DNA of 64,000 nt, from NCBI GenBank assembly GCA_943736015.1, contig OX031062.1, positions 58,640,962 to 58,704,961 on the forward strand, in the 5' to 3' direction. The notes beneath the pieces were generated by a model. The model did not search any database, was not told the DNA's origin, and saw nothing but the letters and a program-made list of their open reading frames with translations. The position numbers and the translations under genes were made by a program. Shown one piece after another: positions 24,277 to 35,636 of the stretch. Each line of letters opens with the position of its first letter. Position 1 is the first letter of the stretch. The stretch is from Tridacna crocea (Eukaryota > Mollusca > Bivalvia > Cardiida > Cardiidae).

Positions 24277-25941
24277 GTAAGTACATGTAATGGTCTACTT
24301 CAAGGAAAAGTCCAGGCTTTTTATGTTCTCCATGTAGCAGAATCTCAGTTGAAGTTCACCTAATCAAAGGTGCTAAGTATGTGTTTTTAGCTCGCCTAAG
24401 CACGAAGTGCTCAGAGTGAGCTATTGTAATCAGTCAACGTCTGTCGGCGTCCGTCTGCCTGTCCGTCCATCATCCGTCCGTTCTCACTTCCTTGTTTACC
24501 CTCTAGCATCTACAGATATCAACCAATCACCACCAAACTTGGTCAAAGTATGTATGACCATAAGATCTCGGATGAGTTCGACTTTGGCTCTAATCAGACC
24601 AGAACATCTGGAGTTATTTCCCCTTGAATTGGAAAAAATTCTATATTTTACTTTGTTTACACTCTAGCATCTACAAATATCAACCAGTTGGCACCAAACT
24701 TGATCAAAATATGTATGACCATAAGGTCTCAGATGAGTCTGATTTGGCCCTAACGACTGGAGTTATTTGCCCTTGAATTAGAAAAATTGCTATGTTTTGA
24801 CTTTGTTTACTCTCTAGCATCAACAATTTTAAACCAATGAGCACTAAATTGGCTTAAATATACAGTAAAACCTCTCCTCCAGACCACCCCGGCAGTACGA
24901 GTAACCCGCTATTAAGAACAATTTTTGCCAGAACGGATTTTTTCCTTCTTAAAGATAAATGATAATAAACCCGGAAATACAAGAACCCCGCTATTCTGAA
25001 ATTATGACCACCATTTTCAGTACCAAGAACAGTTTACCTGTGGATTTTAACCTCGAGAAACGACCGCTCGATTTCCATAATACAATGTATTCTTTACAAC
25101 CAGCTAATTTTCACACGTCCGTAATCGCGAACCATAGACTGCGCCACATGTACGAATATTCTTGGGTCGGATGGAATTGACTATCAATTATCGGTTTGTT
25201 GTTTGTCCACTGACAGTAGATTGTAACATGATTGTGTTAATTGATCAGGATGTTATGTAACATAATCAAATGACATGTGAATGGATTTTTAAACCGAATT
25301 GTCTGCCAAATGGCAATTAAGTGTTTATCTCGCCTCACTGACCCAGATGACAAACATATCTACATCAGGGTGATCAGGATTTATTGTCTATAGCTGACTG
25401 ATGTATTTTAGGTATTTGAGTTTAGATGTGATCGAGATGGGATTATCATTGGTACTTTACATACTGTAGTTATTCCGCAACGATTATGTACTTGTTATCA
25501 AATGAACATGAAGACTGAGATCGATGATTAGCAGGCCTGTTCGAATGATCTACTCAGATGAAAAAAAAAAAGGCTGGGGGGGGGGGGGTCCGTGATGTCT
25601 TTGTTTTAGAATGAAATTTGGCGGTTGGAATATGAGTTCTGAAGACAACACAAAGTAAAAAAGCAGATATTCTGTCAATACTAATATATGATCCTTTAGC
25701 CTTCAGATGCATTTAGTTAATTAATGTACATACCTATGATTGTTTTAACTCTTTCCCAAACAATCCCCTCTTTTTACGACCCTAAGATAGAAGCCTTTAG
25801 AAGACATCATGGGAAAAGGGGAAAATGCTGGAAACCAGCATTTTTCCCATTTCCCACAATGTTTTCCACCCAGCTGGAAACAAATTTCGATTATTGAGTT
25901 ACATTTATTTTTTCATCTGCAAGTGCTTTCAATTTTGACCA

Positions 25942-26149
25942 TCTTACGAACGAAGTCCGTAACAAAGAAACAAATGAATAAATGCATGGCAGAAATAAGG
26001 ATCGGAGCGGGATTCGAACTCCGAACTCCCAGACGCAAAGCCAATACCCTAACCACTGAGCCAAAGAGATATCTCCCTGACGCGGTAGCCAGGTATTGTA
26101 TTTAAATCGGGAGTATATGCCATGCAGGAAGGAGTGGTCTCCCGTAACA
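25942..26149 (-). repeat. TRIM 3' LTR
   Basis: 208-bp terminal repeat. On the minus strand it carries TTTAAATA (near 26097-26108), an A box at 26047-26063 and a B box at 26007-26022. Confidence 0.88.
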
Positions 26150-26247
26150 CACCCCCTCTTAAAGTCATCATTTATTGATGACTCAAAGCCTTATTAGGCA
26201 GGAAGTCCAATTTTGGACAACAAATGGGATTAATGGCTCAATGGCCA

Positions 26248-26265
26248 ATCCCGGACGAGCCCCCA
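26248..26265 (-). other. TRIM primer binding site (tRNA-Pro type)
   Basis: Minus strand TGGGGGCTCGTCCGGGAT abuts the LTR end. It is complementary to the 3' end of tRNA-Pro, the same primer type as murine leukaemia virus. The same 18 nt plus the next three bases occur in the gypsy element near 47678-47698. Confidence 0.85.
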
Positions 26266-26473
26266 TCTTACGAACGAAGTCCGTAACAAAGAAACAAATG
26301 AATAAATGCATGGCAGAAATAAGGATCGGAGCGGGATTCGAACTCCGAACTCCCGGACGCAAAGCCAATACCCTAACCACTGAGCCAAAGAGATATCTCC
26401 CTGACGCGGTAGCCAGGTATTGTATTTAAATCGGGAGTATATGCCATGCAGGAAGGAGTGGTCTCCCGTAACA
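26266..26473 (-). repeat. TRIM 5' LTR
   Basis: 208-bp terminal repeat, upstream copy relative to minus-strand transcription. Boxes lie 324 bp to the right of those in the other LTR: A box 26371-26387, B box 26331-26346. Confidence 0.88.
26331..26387 (-). promoter_or_regulatory. tRNA-like pol III promoter (A and B boxes) inside the LTR
   Basis: On the minus strand the A box reads TGGCTCAGTGGTTAGGG and the B box GGAGTTCGAATCCCGC, both close to tRNA consensus, about 25 bp apart. A TATA-like TTTAAATA lies about 35 bp upstream. The second LTR carries the same boxes. Whether they are active is not shown. Confidence 0.7.
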
Positions 26474-28484
26474 ACCAATCTGAAATTTGGTTGTTTGGTA
26501 AAGAGGTAAATAGGCAATTATGAATAGGCATGCTTTTACAGCATTATTTATTTATTTAACAAATTCAATAAAAAAAAGTTTTCCAAGGGTAACAACCTAT
26601 GTCACAGGAAGTGATATCGGACCTAGGCATTTTCATAACTTATGTCCGCCATATTGAAAAGTAAGGACGATATGAAGATAGAATGAGGCTAGCTTGGGTG
26701 GATAAAAACGGACTGCAAAGACTATCATGTATTTATCAAAGACATTAGATGAATACATTTAATATTCTGATGTTTTAGACAGGAAGCAGATGTCTATATG
26801 CACAAACACTTTGACCAAATATCAAAAAGTGATTGGGTTTTGACAGTTGGTCGAAGTCTATTCCATTGTTATAAGTAGTTAACAAAAGCTTTGACAAAAA
26901 ACAAAGTCCCTAGGTATTGTGCGCTTTGGAGGTCTAAAGACTTTTTCAGATCATTTAAAGGAAAGATTACAAGAAAAAAAACAGTCTTACCAAACACGCA
27001 CATTGACTTTATAACAAGGGTCTGATATCACTACCTGTGACGTCACAGTGACGTACGTTGTGAGGGGTGTTTCAGTGAATATGAAAATGTTGTTGTAATT
27101 TTCATTTGTTTCCTTAGGCTTCCCTAAATCAAATGTATTTACTATTCACATTATTTAGCCCTGCAAAAGTCTACTCGGAGCCTGGGTTTATATCAAAATG
27201 TAGGCATGTGAAACCCGTAAATCAGTTGGCCCCACCAATAAGACCAAATTTTAAAAGTACCATGAGTGGTCTTATTAGAGGAGTTTTACTGTATATAACT
27301 ATAAAATTTTGGATGGGTTTGATTATGGGTTTAATTGGATTAGAACAACGGGAGTTACTTGCCCTTGAATTAGAACAATTGCTATATTTGACTTTGTTTA
27401 CACTCTTGCATCTACAATTATTAACCAATCAGCACCAAACATGGTCAAAATATACATGACCATAAAATCTTGGATAGTTCGATTATGGGTGTAATCGTAC
27501 TAGAACAACTGGAGTTATTTGCCTTGAATGAGAAAAATTGCTATATTTGACTTTGTTTACACTCTAGCATCTACAAGTATCAACCAATCAGTACCAAACT
27601 TGTTATATTTCTTCAAGATCTTGGATGAGTTTGATTATGGGTGTAATTGGACCAGTTCAACTGGAGTTATTTGCCCTTGAATTAGAAAATTCTTTACAAT
27701 AGTTCTTAGTCCAGAGTGTAACTTTGTCATCTCCAGTCCGATTGACTTGAAACTTGGCATTTGTGTTTCTGGCAATAATACAGAGTGCAGTGTGAAAGAA
27801 CTATAACTCTAGCTCATACTGTCTACGAGTTATTTCCCTTTGATTTCATTTTTACAGCATTTTCCGCTTGTCTGGTATATAACTGTCATCGACAGCCTGA
27901 ACATCTTCAAATTTGATATGCATGATTGTTGAAAAATTATAGAGTGCAGTGCACAAGAACCATAACTCTTCCTAGCACAAATTTTAAATTATTCCCCCTT
28001 TGATCTTCATTTTTATAGCATTTCTGGCTTGTCTGGAGCAAAACTTTGTCATCTTATGTAGGACTGACTTGGAATTTGGTATGCTTATTTGTCGCTATAT
28101 TTGGAAGTGCAGTGCACAAGAATTGTAGCTCTACCTTTTGCTGTCTTTGAGTTATTTCCCTTTGAATGTCATTTTTATAGCATTTAGTGCCTGTCCGGAA
28201 TATAACTTTGTCATTTCAAGTCAGAGTGACTTCAAACGTTTTATGCATGTTTGTTGCAATATTATAGAGTACAGTGTGCAAGAACAATAACTCTACCTAA
28301 CGCGAATTTTTATAGTATTTCTTGCTTATTTGGAACGGAACTTCAAAGTTTCAAGTCAAATTGGACAATTTCCTGGTCTTGTTGCATTATCATTTGGCCT
28401 TGATATTTGGTATTTATCTTTATATTAGACCCTTGCTTCTTGGTACTCAGATGAGCGATATAGGACCATCATGGTCCTCTTGTT

Positions 28485-28765
28485 GTTTTTTGTTCTGTGT
28501 CTGTAGTCCATTGTGTACCATGCGATGTGCATTTTCAATTTTTACCTTGTGCATGCTCTGAAGGCTACATTTTAAGTATGTCATTCATGATACATAATCA
28601 GAATGTTTGTTTTGATGTCTTAGACATAATCAAGTACTGTACTAAAGATATTTGGTCAGAATGTTTGTTATGACATTGAAGGGCAAATCCTTAAATCTTT
28701 TGACCAGACTGGTTTTTTTCCTTTAATCAGCTGTAAATGATGTCAGTTAATCATGTATCCCCCAA
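28485..28765. repeat. Family I monomer fragment
   Basis: Contains TGTGCATGCTCTGAAGGCTA and AGAATGTTTGTTTTGATG, matching the array at 55140-55925. No ends seen. Confidence 0.4.
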
Positions 28766-29640
28766 TTTTAGCTCACCTGAGCATGAAGTGCTCTGGGTGA
28801 GCTAATGTGGTCAGTTGTCGTCTGTCCATCCTCCGTCCGTCCGTTAACAATTTCCTTAAAAATCTTCTCCTCCAAAACAAGATGTCCAATCTTGATAAAA
28901 CTTGGCAGGAATGTTCCTTGGATGAAGCTCTATAAAAACTGTTAAAAGAATTTAATTCCATTGAAAACTCTGGTTGCCATGGCAACAGAATGGTTGAAAA
29001 TGGAAAAAAATCTTTAAAAATCCTCTTGTGACAAACTATAAGGCTGAGAGCATTCATATTTTGTTTGAAGCATCATTGAGTGACCCCTTACCAAAATTGT
29101 TAAAATTATTTCCCTGGGGTCATATTTGGACTTTGTCCGGGTGCATCCTATTTTACATTGGAACAAAGAAGGAAATCTTTTAAAATCTACTTGTGACAAA
29201 CCATAAGGGCTAAAGCATTCATTTTTTGCATGTAGCATTATCTAGTGACCCTTTATAAAAAATGTTGAAATTATCCCCTTGGGGTCATATTTAGGCTCTG
29301 CCGAGGCACAAACTATTTTACATAGAATCATGGAAGGAAATCTTTAAAAATCTTCTGGTGACAAACCATAAGGGCTAGAGCATTCATATTTTGCATGTAG
29401 CATCATGTGATGACCCTTTATGTGCTCTGGGTGAGTTATTGTGATCCGTCATCGTCCATCTGTCTGTCTGTCGGTTAACAATTCCTTTGAAAATCTTCTC
29501 CTCCAAAACAAGATGGACAATCTTGATACAATTTGGCAGGAATGTTCCTCTACAGAATTTCATAAAAGGAATCAATTCCATCCAAAACTTTGGTTGCCAT
29601 GGCAACAAAATGGCCTAATTATCATGACTAGTCATTAAAA
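28766..29640 (+). mobile_element. Family B-variant Helentron, 3' end lost
   Basis: 5' TTTTAGCTCACCTGAGCATG and an X-box core at 28973-28986. At about 29420 a second copy of the 5' segment (GTGCTCTGGGTGAG...) appears without its terminal TTTTTAGC, with its own X-box at 29593-29606. No terminal hairpin follows. Confidence 0.55.
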
Positions 29641-29741
29641 TACAATAAGGTAAAAGAATACCATATTAATCCATTTACAAACCACAGAATTTTAGACTGG
29701 TCAAAATTGAAAGACATTGCACACAAAATATTTAATGTTAC

Positions 29742-29948
29742 TTAACCCATTACCACACAATGCCGCATTTTGATGCTCTAACGATATATAGCTCTGAAAA
29801 ACATTGTGAATAAAGCAATTTCTCCTTTCTCACAATGTTTTCTACCCTGTATGGCACTTATTTTTCATTTTAAATGCACTTTAAAATGTCAGCTGCACTT
29901 TGTTTCAATTTGGACAGTCTAAAATTTTGTCATCTGGTGATGGGTTAA
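29742..29948. mobile_element. TTAA-flanked MITE, complete
   Basis: 207 bp, TTAA-CCCATTACCACACAA to GTCATCTGGTGATGGG-TTAA, with a core CAATTTCTCCTTTCTCACAATG. No ORF. Confidence 0.7.
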
Positions 29949-30008
29949 ACCACAAGTCAAAACGGGAACAAGATGCTGTGAAGAGAAAAATTGATGATAA
30001 GCAGCAGT

Positions 30009-30171
30009 TTTTAGCTCCACTGGCCAAAGACAAAGAAGAAAATCTGTTAACATCTTCTTGTGACAAACCCAAGGGTGTGCCTTTTTTGAAAAGAATGGCC
30101 TGCCCATGATAATCCATATAAGTTACAAATATGCTCAGGTGAGTGATATAGGACCATCATGGTCCTCTTGT
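30009..30171 (+). mobile_element. Miniature Helentron with mixed ends
   Basis: About 163 bp. The 5' end is E-type (TTTTTAGCTCCACTGGCC) and the 3' end is B-type (CTCAGGTGAGTGATATA, GGACCATCATGGTCC, CTTGTT). The interior has one partial monomer (CATCTTCTTGTGACAAACCC). Confidence 0.6.
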
Positions 30172-30396
30172 TCATAAATATCACCCTGTAATGTGCCATA
30201 AAACACAGCCGAATTGTCACGCTGATATACGGCCCTAAGAATTGTAGATGGCTTACTTCCCCTCATTCGCTTATCTCCCATGCATGTGTGATGTCATTGT
30301 CGAGTCTGTCTGTTTTTATTGTCCGTAGAAATTAAGTAGTAATGCGGATGATTGTGTGCAGATATCTGAGTATTAACTGAGAATTGAGCTGAAAAT

Positions 30397-30687
30397 ATGG
30401 AAAATTGTGCAACATATGGCTACAACTTCGACGCGGGAACTCAAAGAATAAGTATGTTCGACTTTCCGAAGGAATTAAAAAGGAGGAAACTGTGGATTTA
30501 ATGTTAAAACCGGGGCCGAACAGTAGTGACAGATTTTTTGTCATCATTTCATTCCAAATTGTGTCTGAAACACTTCGAGGACTGTCAGTTTTTAATAAGT
30601 CCAAAACTCGCAAAAGAAGTTGGTTATAGGGATTTTAGGTTGCGGTTAAAACCTGACGCCTTGCCGACATTATTCGGAACTCTTTAG
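30397..30687 (+). pseudogene. THAP zinc-finger domain pseudogene
   Basis: One frame from the ATG at 30397 reads MENCATYGYN, then FDFPKELKRRKLWI, two in-frame stops (30499-30501 and 30505-30507), then SKLCLKHFEDCQF and RLKPDALPTLF, ending at a stop at 30685-30687. Spacing and residues follow the THAP C2CH DNA-binding domain: an N-terminal Cys, a Phe-Pro before the Trp, C-x3-H-F, and a C-terminal [A/L]-x-P-T-[I/L]-F. The second Cys of the first pair is not evident. THAP domains occur in P-element-type transposases and host factors; which source applies here is unknown. Two stops and the missing Cys mean it is not functional as read. No downstream catalytic domain is visible. Confidence 0.7.
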
Positions 30688-31340
30688 TCAAAGGGAAATA
30701 GGCCTTAGACCAAAAGACAGACATTCCACAATGGCAATTTCCAAAAAGAAAATCCAACATTATGTGGGTAATCTCTTTTTTTTTTTTTCTTGAATTGTTA
30801 CTCATACTAGTTTACCCTATTCTACATTATCGCCTCACTCTTGACAAAGGAGAAAATGCTGCCTTTTCTCCTTTTTCCAAATGGTTTAACAATCAACAAA
30901 AATTACAGATTCTTCCAAATTCATAAAAGAAGTTTTGCAAATAGCAAAGTCGACACTGTTCAAATGATGCAAATTTTCAAGGGATAGTAATCATTCTTTG
31001 AACAGCAAACACCATTTTCTTCCCACACTGTTTTTCAAATACTGTTTCTTTGTGTATTGAAAACTAGATCTAGGGTTTGTATGGTAAAGGGTAAAGTCGG
31101 TATCTGGCTACCCCTAGTCATTGTGATAAATGCTAATCCATCACCGACCAGTTGAAACAATACAGGAAATGGGTTCATAACATTTGCATATCTCACCCCT
31201 TTATACTATAATGCTTGTTTGTGAAAGTAAACTCATGTTACAGTTTTTATCCCATACACTACTTCTCTTTGACATTTCACTCTTAAAAATGATTTGACAA
31301 CTTACATGCATTTTTAATAAATTTTTAATTGTATCTAACA
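30688..31340. other. No recognised gene
   Basis: AT-rich. A MITE-core-like fragment (GGAGAAAATGCTGCC) lies near 30850. Confidence 0.35.
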
Positions 31341-31345
31341 ATTTT

Positions 31346-34345
31346 TATTAGCTCACCTGAGCACAAAGTGCTCAAGGTGAGCTATTGTGATCGGTCAATG
31401 TTCTTTGTCCGTCTGTCCGTCTATCCGTTAACAATTACAGAAAAAAAAATCTTCTCCTCCTAAATTAACGATAAGATTTCAATCAAACTTCACAGAAATG
31501 ATCCTTAGGTCATGCTCTATCAAAATACTTCAAAGAATTGAAATCAGTGAAGAACTCTGGTTGCCATGGCAACCGAGAGAAAAAACTTTAATAATCTTGT
31601 CCCAAACTGTAAAGGCTAAAGCTTTCATATTTGGCATGTAGCATCATCTAGTGACCTTCTACCAAAATACTTCAAATTATGTCGCTGGTGTTGAAATTTG
31701 CCCAATGTTGTGCGTTCTCAGATTTCACATAGAGATAAAGAAGGAAATCTTTAAATATCTTCATGTCCCCAACCGTAAGTGCTAGAGCTTTCATTTATGA
31801 CATGTAGCATCATCTAGTGGCCCTCTACCAAAATACTTCAAATCATAGCCAGTGTTGAAATTGGCCCTATGTTGTGTGTTCTCAGATTTAACATAGAGAT
31901 AAAGAAGGAAGTCTTTCAAAATTTTCTTGTCCCAAACCGTAAGGGCTAGAGCTTTCATATTTGGCATGTAGCATTATCTAGTGGCCCTCTACCAAACTAC
32001 TTCGAATTATGGCCCTGGCATGGAAATTGGCCCTATGTTGTTGGTTGAAGGATTTCACATAGAGAGTGAAATCTTTAAAAATCTTAAGTTCTTGTTTACA
32101 CTTTAGTATCTACAATTATTTACCAATGAATCACAGAAGCTGCAATGTGTTGGACTACAGTTTCAAAGTACTTTTGTTACATTAACTCTTTACCAAACGA
32201 CAAAATTTAAGATTGGTCCAAATTGAAAGTACTTGCAGACGACAAAATAATCACATGGATTTTGAAACATTGTCATTTTTCATATTATGGCGGTCCTTTG
32301 TCATTGCCAAATGGAACTATACCAAAAAAAAAATAATGCAACAGCTGATTCTCAAAATTGACAAAATATAAGAAATTATTTATAATTTTATTTACAATTT
32401 TATAACTTCATTGGAAACAACATTTACAAAGTCCTTGTTTAAATATGAATGCTAAAATGGATCACAATGCTATATATTCAAAATTCATGTGAGAAATAAC
32501 TGCTTGATTTGAAAGTTTAGGGAGAAAAGCAGAAATTTCCAAATGGCTATGAATCATTGTTTTAACTCTTAATAAATTAAGTTTTGGGCCAGTCCAAATT
32601 ATAAGCAGATGCAAATGCAAATTAAATGTGGTTCACATGACAAAATTTGTGTGTGATACAATGGTGAACATTGTTGGAAAAGGAGCCAATAATGGAATCC
32701 AGCATTTTCTCCTTTTCCCACACAGTTTTTGTTCTTTTTTTCTACCATTGGGTCATTAACAGTTGTAGAAGTATGGTAATGGGTTAACAAGGATATTAAG
32801 CTCAGGATTTGTAATTAACCCTTTTTACAAAACAAAAAAAATATACAAATTAGAAGTATTTCCAAAGGACATTGTTAATGTGGCACATGTAATGAAATTT
32901 GTCTGTGAAAGAAATGAAATGACAAAAACATTGTGGGAAATGAAGAAAAATCTTGTTACTAGCATTTTTTTCTTTCTCTCACTATGTTTTCAAAAGCTTT
33001 CTTTCTTATGGTCATTATAACTTGGGACAGTGGTGACATATTTATACAGTACAGTAGTTAACAAAATGTAGCACATGATAGTAAGTGTTAAAAGCTTTAA
33101 ATCAGGGAATGTCGTAGCACAACTTTTTAATTTCCTGCACAGGTCTCAAAATTAACCTTTTGCTAGAAAAACTAAAGGTTAAAAAATAAATGTACATGTA
33201 TGTGCAGATGTGCTTGAAGTGACAAAATTTGTGTGTGTTAGGATGTCAAACATTAGGTGAAAAGATCACAATGCTGGTAACTAGCATTTTCTTTTGTTCT
33301 GAATGTTTCTAGAAGTTTTTCTTGGGGTCATGAACCTTTGGATATGATGGTAAAGATTAACCAAACATTTTTCATACATACCAAATTCAGGATCAGCAAT
33401 TTTACATGACTTCTGTAACCATACATCTGAAAAAATATGAATACGATAGAAAAGAATTAACAAAAGGTATCACTGAAAAATATTGATACAGTATGGGCAA
33501 AAAAATGAGAACAGAATGTAACACATGATAGTAGGCATATAGTGAAGATATTTCTAGCAGCAAATTTTACAGAACAACTTTCAAACTGCCTGCAAAAATC
33601 TTAAAATTAACCTTTTGCCAGGAAAACGTTTTTTACAAAAAGTTGCACTTCTCTTGGATCAGGGTCTTTTGATTTTGAAAATTTACAAACCTTGACTATG
33701 TGATAAAGCCTTCAGTTATCGTTAGAGTAGTGAAACTTGCACAGTTTGCTTATATCATCAATGACGATACGATCTCGGATTGGTTCGATTATTGGTCATA
33801 TCATATTAGAATGACTGGAGTTATTTTCCCTTGAAATTGAAAATTCTTTAAATACATGGAGTTCTTTGTTCGGAGCATAACTTTGCCATCCCCAAACTTA
33901 AAACTTGGCATTTGTGTTTGTTGCAATAATACGGAGTGTGGTGCAAAAGAACCAAAACTCTTCCTAGCATGAATTTTGAGTTATTCCCGCTTTGATCTTC
34001 ATTTTTACAGCATTTCTTGCTTGTCTGAAGCAAAGCTTTGTCAGCTGAAGTAGGAATGGCTTGAAATATGGTATGCTTATTTGTTGCAATATTTGGAAGT
34101 GCAGTGTGCAAGATTTGTAACTTTACTTTGTACTGTCTTTGAGTTATTTCCCTTTGATCTTCATTTTTACAGCATTTAGTGCTTGTGAGGAATGTAACTT
34201 TGTCATCTCGGGTCAGACCGACTTCAAACTTGGAATGCATATTTGTTGCAATATTACGCTCAAGAAGAATAACTCTACCTAACGCTGATTTCACTTCGAT
34301 CTTCATTTATACAGTATTTCTTGCTTGTCCTGAACAGAACTTAAT
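31346..34345 (+). mobile_element. Family B/C Helentron interrupted by a MITE cluster, 3' end lost
   Basis: 5' TTAGCTCACCTGAGCACAAAG, X-box at 31559-31574, B monomers to about 32080, then a C monomer. After 32182-33720 (MITE cluster) C-type modules resume (GATCTCGGATTGG, GGAGCATAACTTTG) to about 34345 with no terminal hairpin. Confidence 0.55.
32182..33720. repeat. Cluster of diverged TTAA-type MITEs
   Basis: Successive MITE-like units start near 32182, 32562 (to 32788), 32814 (to 33062), 33141 (to 33362) and 33602. Each shows a TTAAC(T/C)CTTT-type start or its complement and a core such as CCAGCATTTTCTCCTTTTCC. They are all decayed. Confidence 0.5.
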
Positions 34346-34728
34346 GATTTCGGAACATATTCTTTTATCACATTTCATGCTGGTTAATAGTATTAAAGAA
34401 TATTCTTGTTCTCATGGAAATCACCCATGAGAAAATAAATTTGTACCCCTCAGTGTTTACAGAATTCTTTACAAGGTACAAATATCAACAAGGATCCATC
34501 AACAAATAGTTAGAACTAACAGCTCACGATTAATGATCATAAAAGTCAAGAAAAGGGTCATTTGACATGAAACTAAAGTGTCGGGGAAATGTCTTCAAAA
34601 GTGTTGGGGAACATGTCTTGTCATGGAACTGTCCTTTTTTGTGTGTGTTTGATTCCGCCCGTTAATCTACAGAAAATGCTTCACGTTAAATAAAGTTTAT
34701 ACCATACACTAATTTTATCATGTCTAAT
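34346..34728. other. No recognised gene
   Basis: AT-rich; nothing identified. Confidence 0.35.
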
Positions 34729-35636
34729 GCCCCTACTAATTGCCACAAATTGATGAATTTTACGATTCGTGAAATTCTGTAAATTTTCAGACCTAGTTCG
34801 TGACGATCTATGATTCAGTTACAATACAGGTAAGATAGTGTTACGAATATTCATGGAATTCACCTGGATTCGGCTGTATTAGCACGAATATTGTCAAGAA
34901 TTCACTACGATTTACCAAAAGCTGTTGGAAAATACTGCATGAACCAGTTAGGAATACGCGGAATGCATTTACAAATCAGTTACGATGAAAATGAATTTGT
35001 GACTGTTTCTTGACAATCCTTTGGATTTTGTCTCAAGATAGATATAAAAAGGCTCTCAGCTGTGTTTGGACATTAGTTCATAAGGAATATTCAATGTAGA
35101 GCAGCAGCTATAGTATTGGCCGTAGTGCTAGAATATCAACACCAGCTGCTGATAGCTAGAGGAACTGCTTCAAAGAAGGAGAAGAAGAGTACCCAGACAC
35201 CAGCTAGAACACTATTTACAATATTGTCAGTACAACAGGCTGATGTAGGAGCTGAGGGTGCAAGATGAGAATGCCATCCCACATGTTTGACAAGCAACTC
35301 AATAGGATTAGCCCAGTCATCCAGAGGAGGGACACCCACATTAATCAGATATGTAGCCGATTTGTGATCAAGCCACAAATTCATGAATAAGTATTCACTA
35401 CGAATTTGTTGCGAATTAATAACTATTTTTTGGATTCTGGAGTTCGTATCCAAAATTTTGAACTGCTCAAAAATTTTGCCAGAAATTCTCGATTACTCAA
35501 GAACTGCAAGAAATGATCACGAATATAGTATGATTCAGTTAAGGACTTTACGATCAGATAATGATTGAGCTATGAATGCTAAAACTTATCAGTTCGTGGC
35601 GATTCGTGGAATTCGTGGTCGGTGAGGAATATGGGC
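34729..35636. mobile_element. Candidate PIF/Harbinger-like non-autonomous transposon
   Basis: Bounded by GCCCCTACTAATTGCC and its loose complement GGTCGGTGAGGAATATGGGC. Many internal CACGAAT/ATTCGTG motifs occur toward both ends. A TATA-like GATATAAAAAGGC lies near 35040. A 105-codon minus-strand ORF (35136-35453) has no recognised motif. The superfamily is a guess. Confidence 0.4.

Larger units (their letters stand above)
25942..26473 (-). mobile_element. TRIM: miniature LTR retrotransposon with tRNA-like LTRs
   Basis: Two direct 208-bp LTRs (25942-26149 and 26266-26473) differ at one position (26031 A versus 26355 G). The target duplication is ACCA (25938-25941 and 26474-26477). Read on the minus strand, the LTR starts TGTTACGGGAG and ends CGTTCGTAAGA. 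The primer binding site follows directly, then only about 98 bp of interior, then the purine tract AAGAGGGGGTG before the second LTR. There is no coding capacity, so proteins must come from another element. The 99.5% LTR identity suggests recent insertion. Confidence 0.9.
25745..26509. mobile_element. TTAA-flanked MITE split by the TRIM
   Basis: Left arm TTAA-CTCTTTCCCAAACAA with the core palindrome AAATGCTGG/CCAGCATTTTT. Right arm GTTGTTTGGTAAAGAG with a mutated terminal TTAA (GTAA). The sequence reads through once 25942-26473 and one ACCA are removed. Confidence 0.75.
24863..27291. mobile_element. pogo/Tigger-like DNA transposon without transposase
   Basis: Flanked by TA at 24861-24862 and 27292-27293. 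The left end CAGTAAAACCTCTCC and the right end GAGGAGTTTTACTG are complementary with minor mismatches. The flanks rejoin as a family C monomer. After removal of the nested MITE and TRIM the element is about 1.66 kb. No transposase frame is visible, so it is non-autonomous or decayed. Confidence 0.65.
24384..28484 (+). mobile_element. Composite family B/C Helentron with a nested transposon stack
   Basis: 5' TTTTTAGCTCGCCTAAGCAC, GAGCTATTGTAATCAG, C monomers (TTTACACTCTAGCATC, AAGATCTCGGATGAG), and a 3' end CAGATGAGCGATATA, GGACCATCATGGTCC, CTTGTT. A pogo/Tigger-like element at 24863-27291 interrupts a C monomer. Confidence 0.7.

Noticed and set aside
25809..26429. Protein-coding repeats from matching ORFs in the two LTRs
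   Set aside because: The similarity is explained by the duplicated LTRs; no protein family is recognisable.
25940..26480. Two true tRNA genes
   Set aside because: The tRNA-like boxes sit inside exact LTR copies, and there is no clear acceptor-stem pairing.
29948..30008. Coding exon (HKSKREQDAVKRKIDDKQQ)
   Set aside because: Open and charged, but it lacks an acceptor, abuts a MITE end and runs into a Helentron.
33848..34306. 152-codon minus-strand ORF as a gene
   Set aside because: It lies across C-type Helentron modules; the repeated KCCKNEDQ-like segments are translated monomers.
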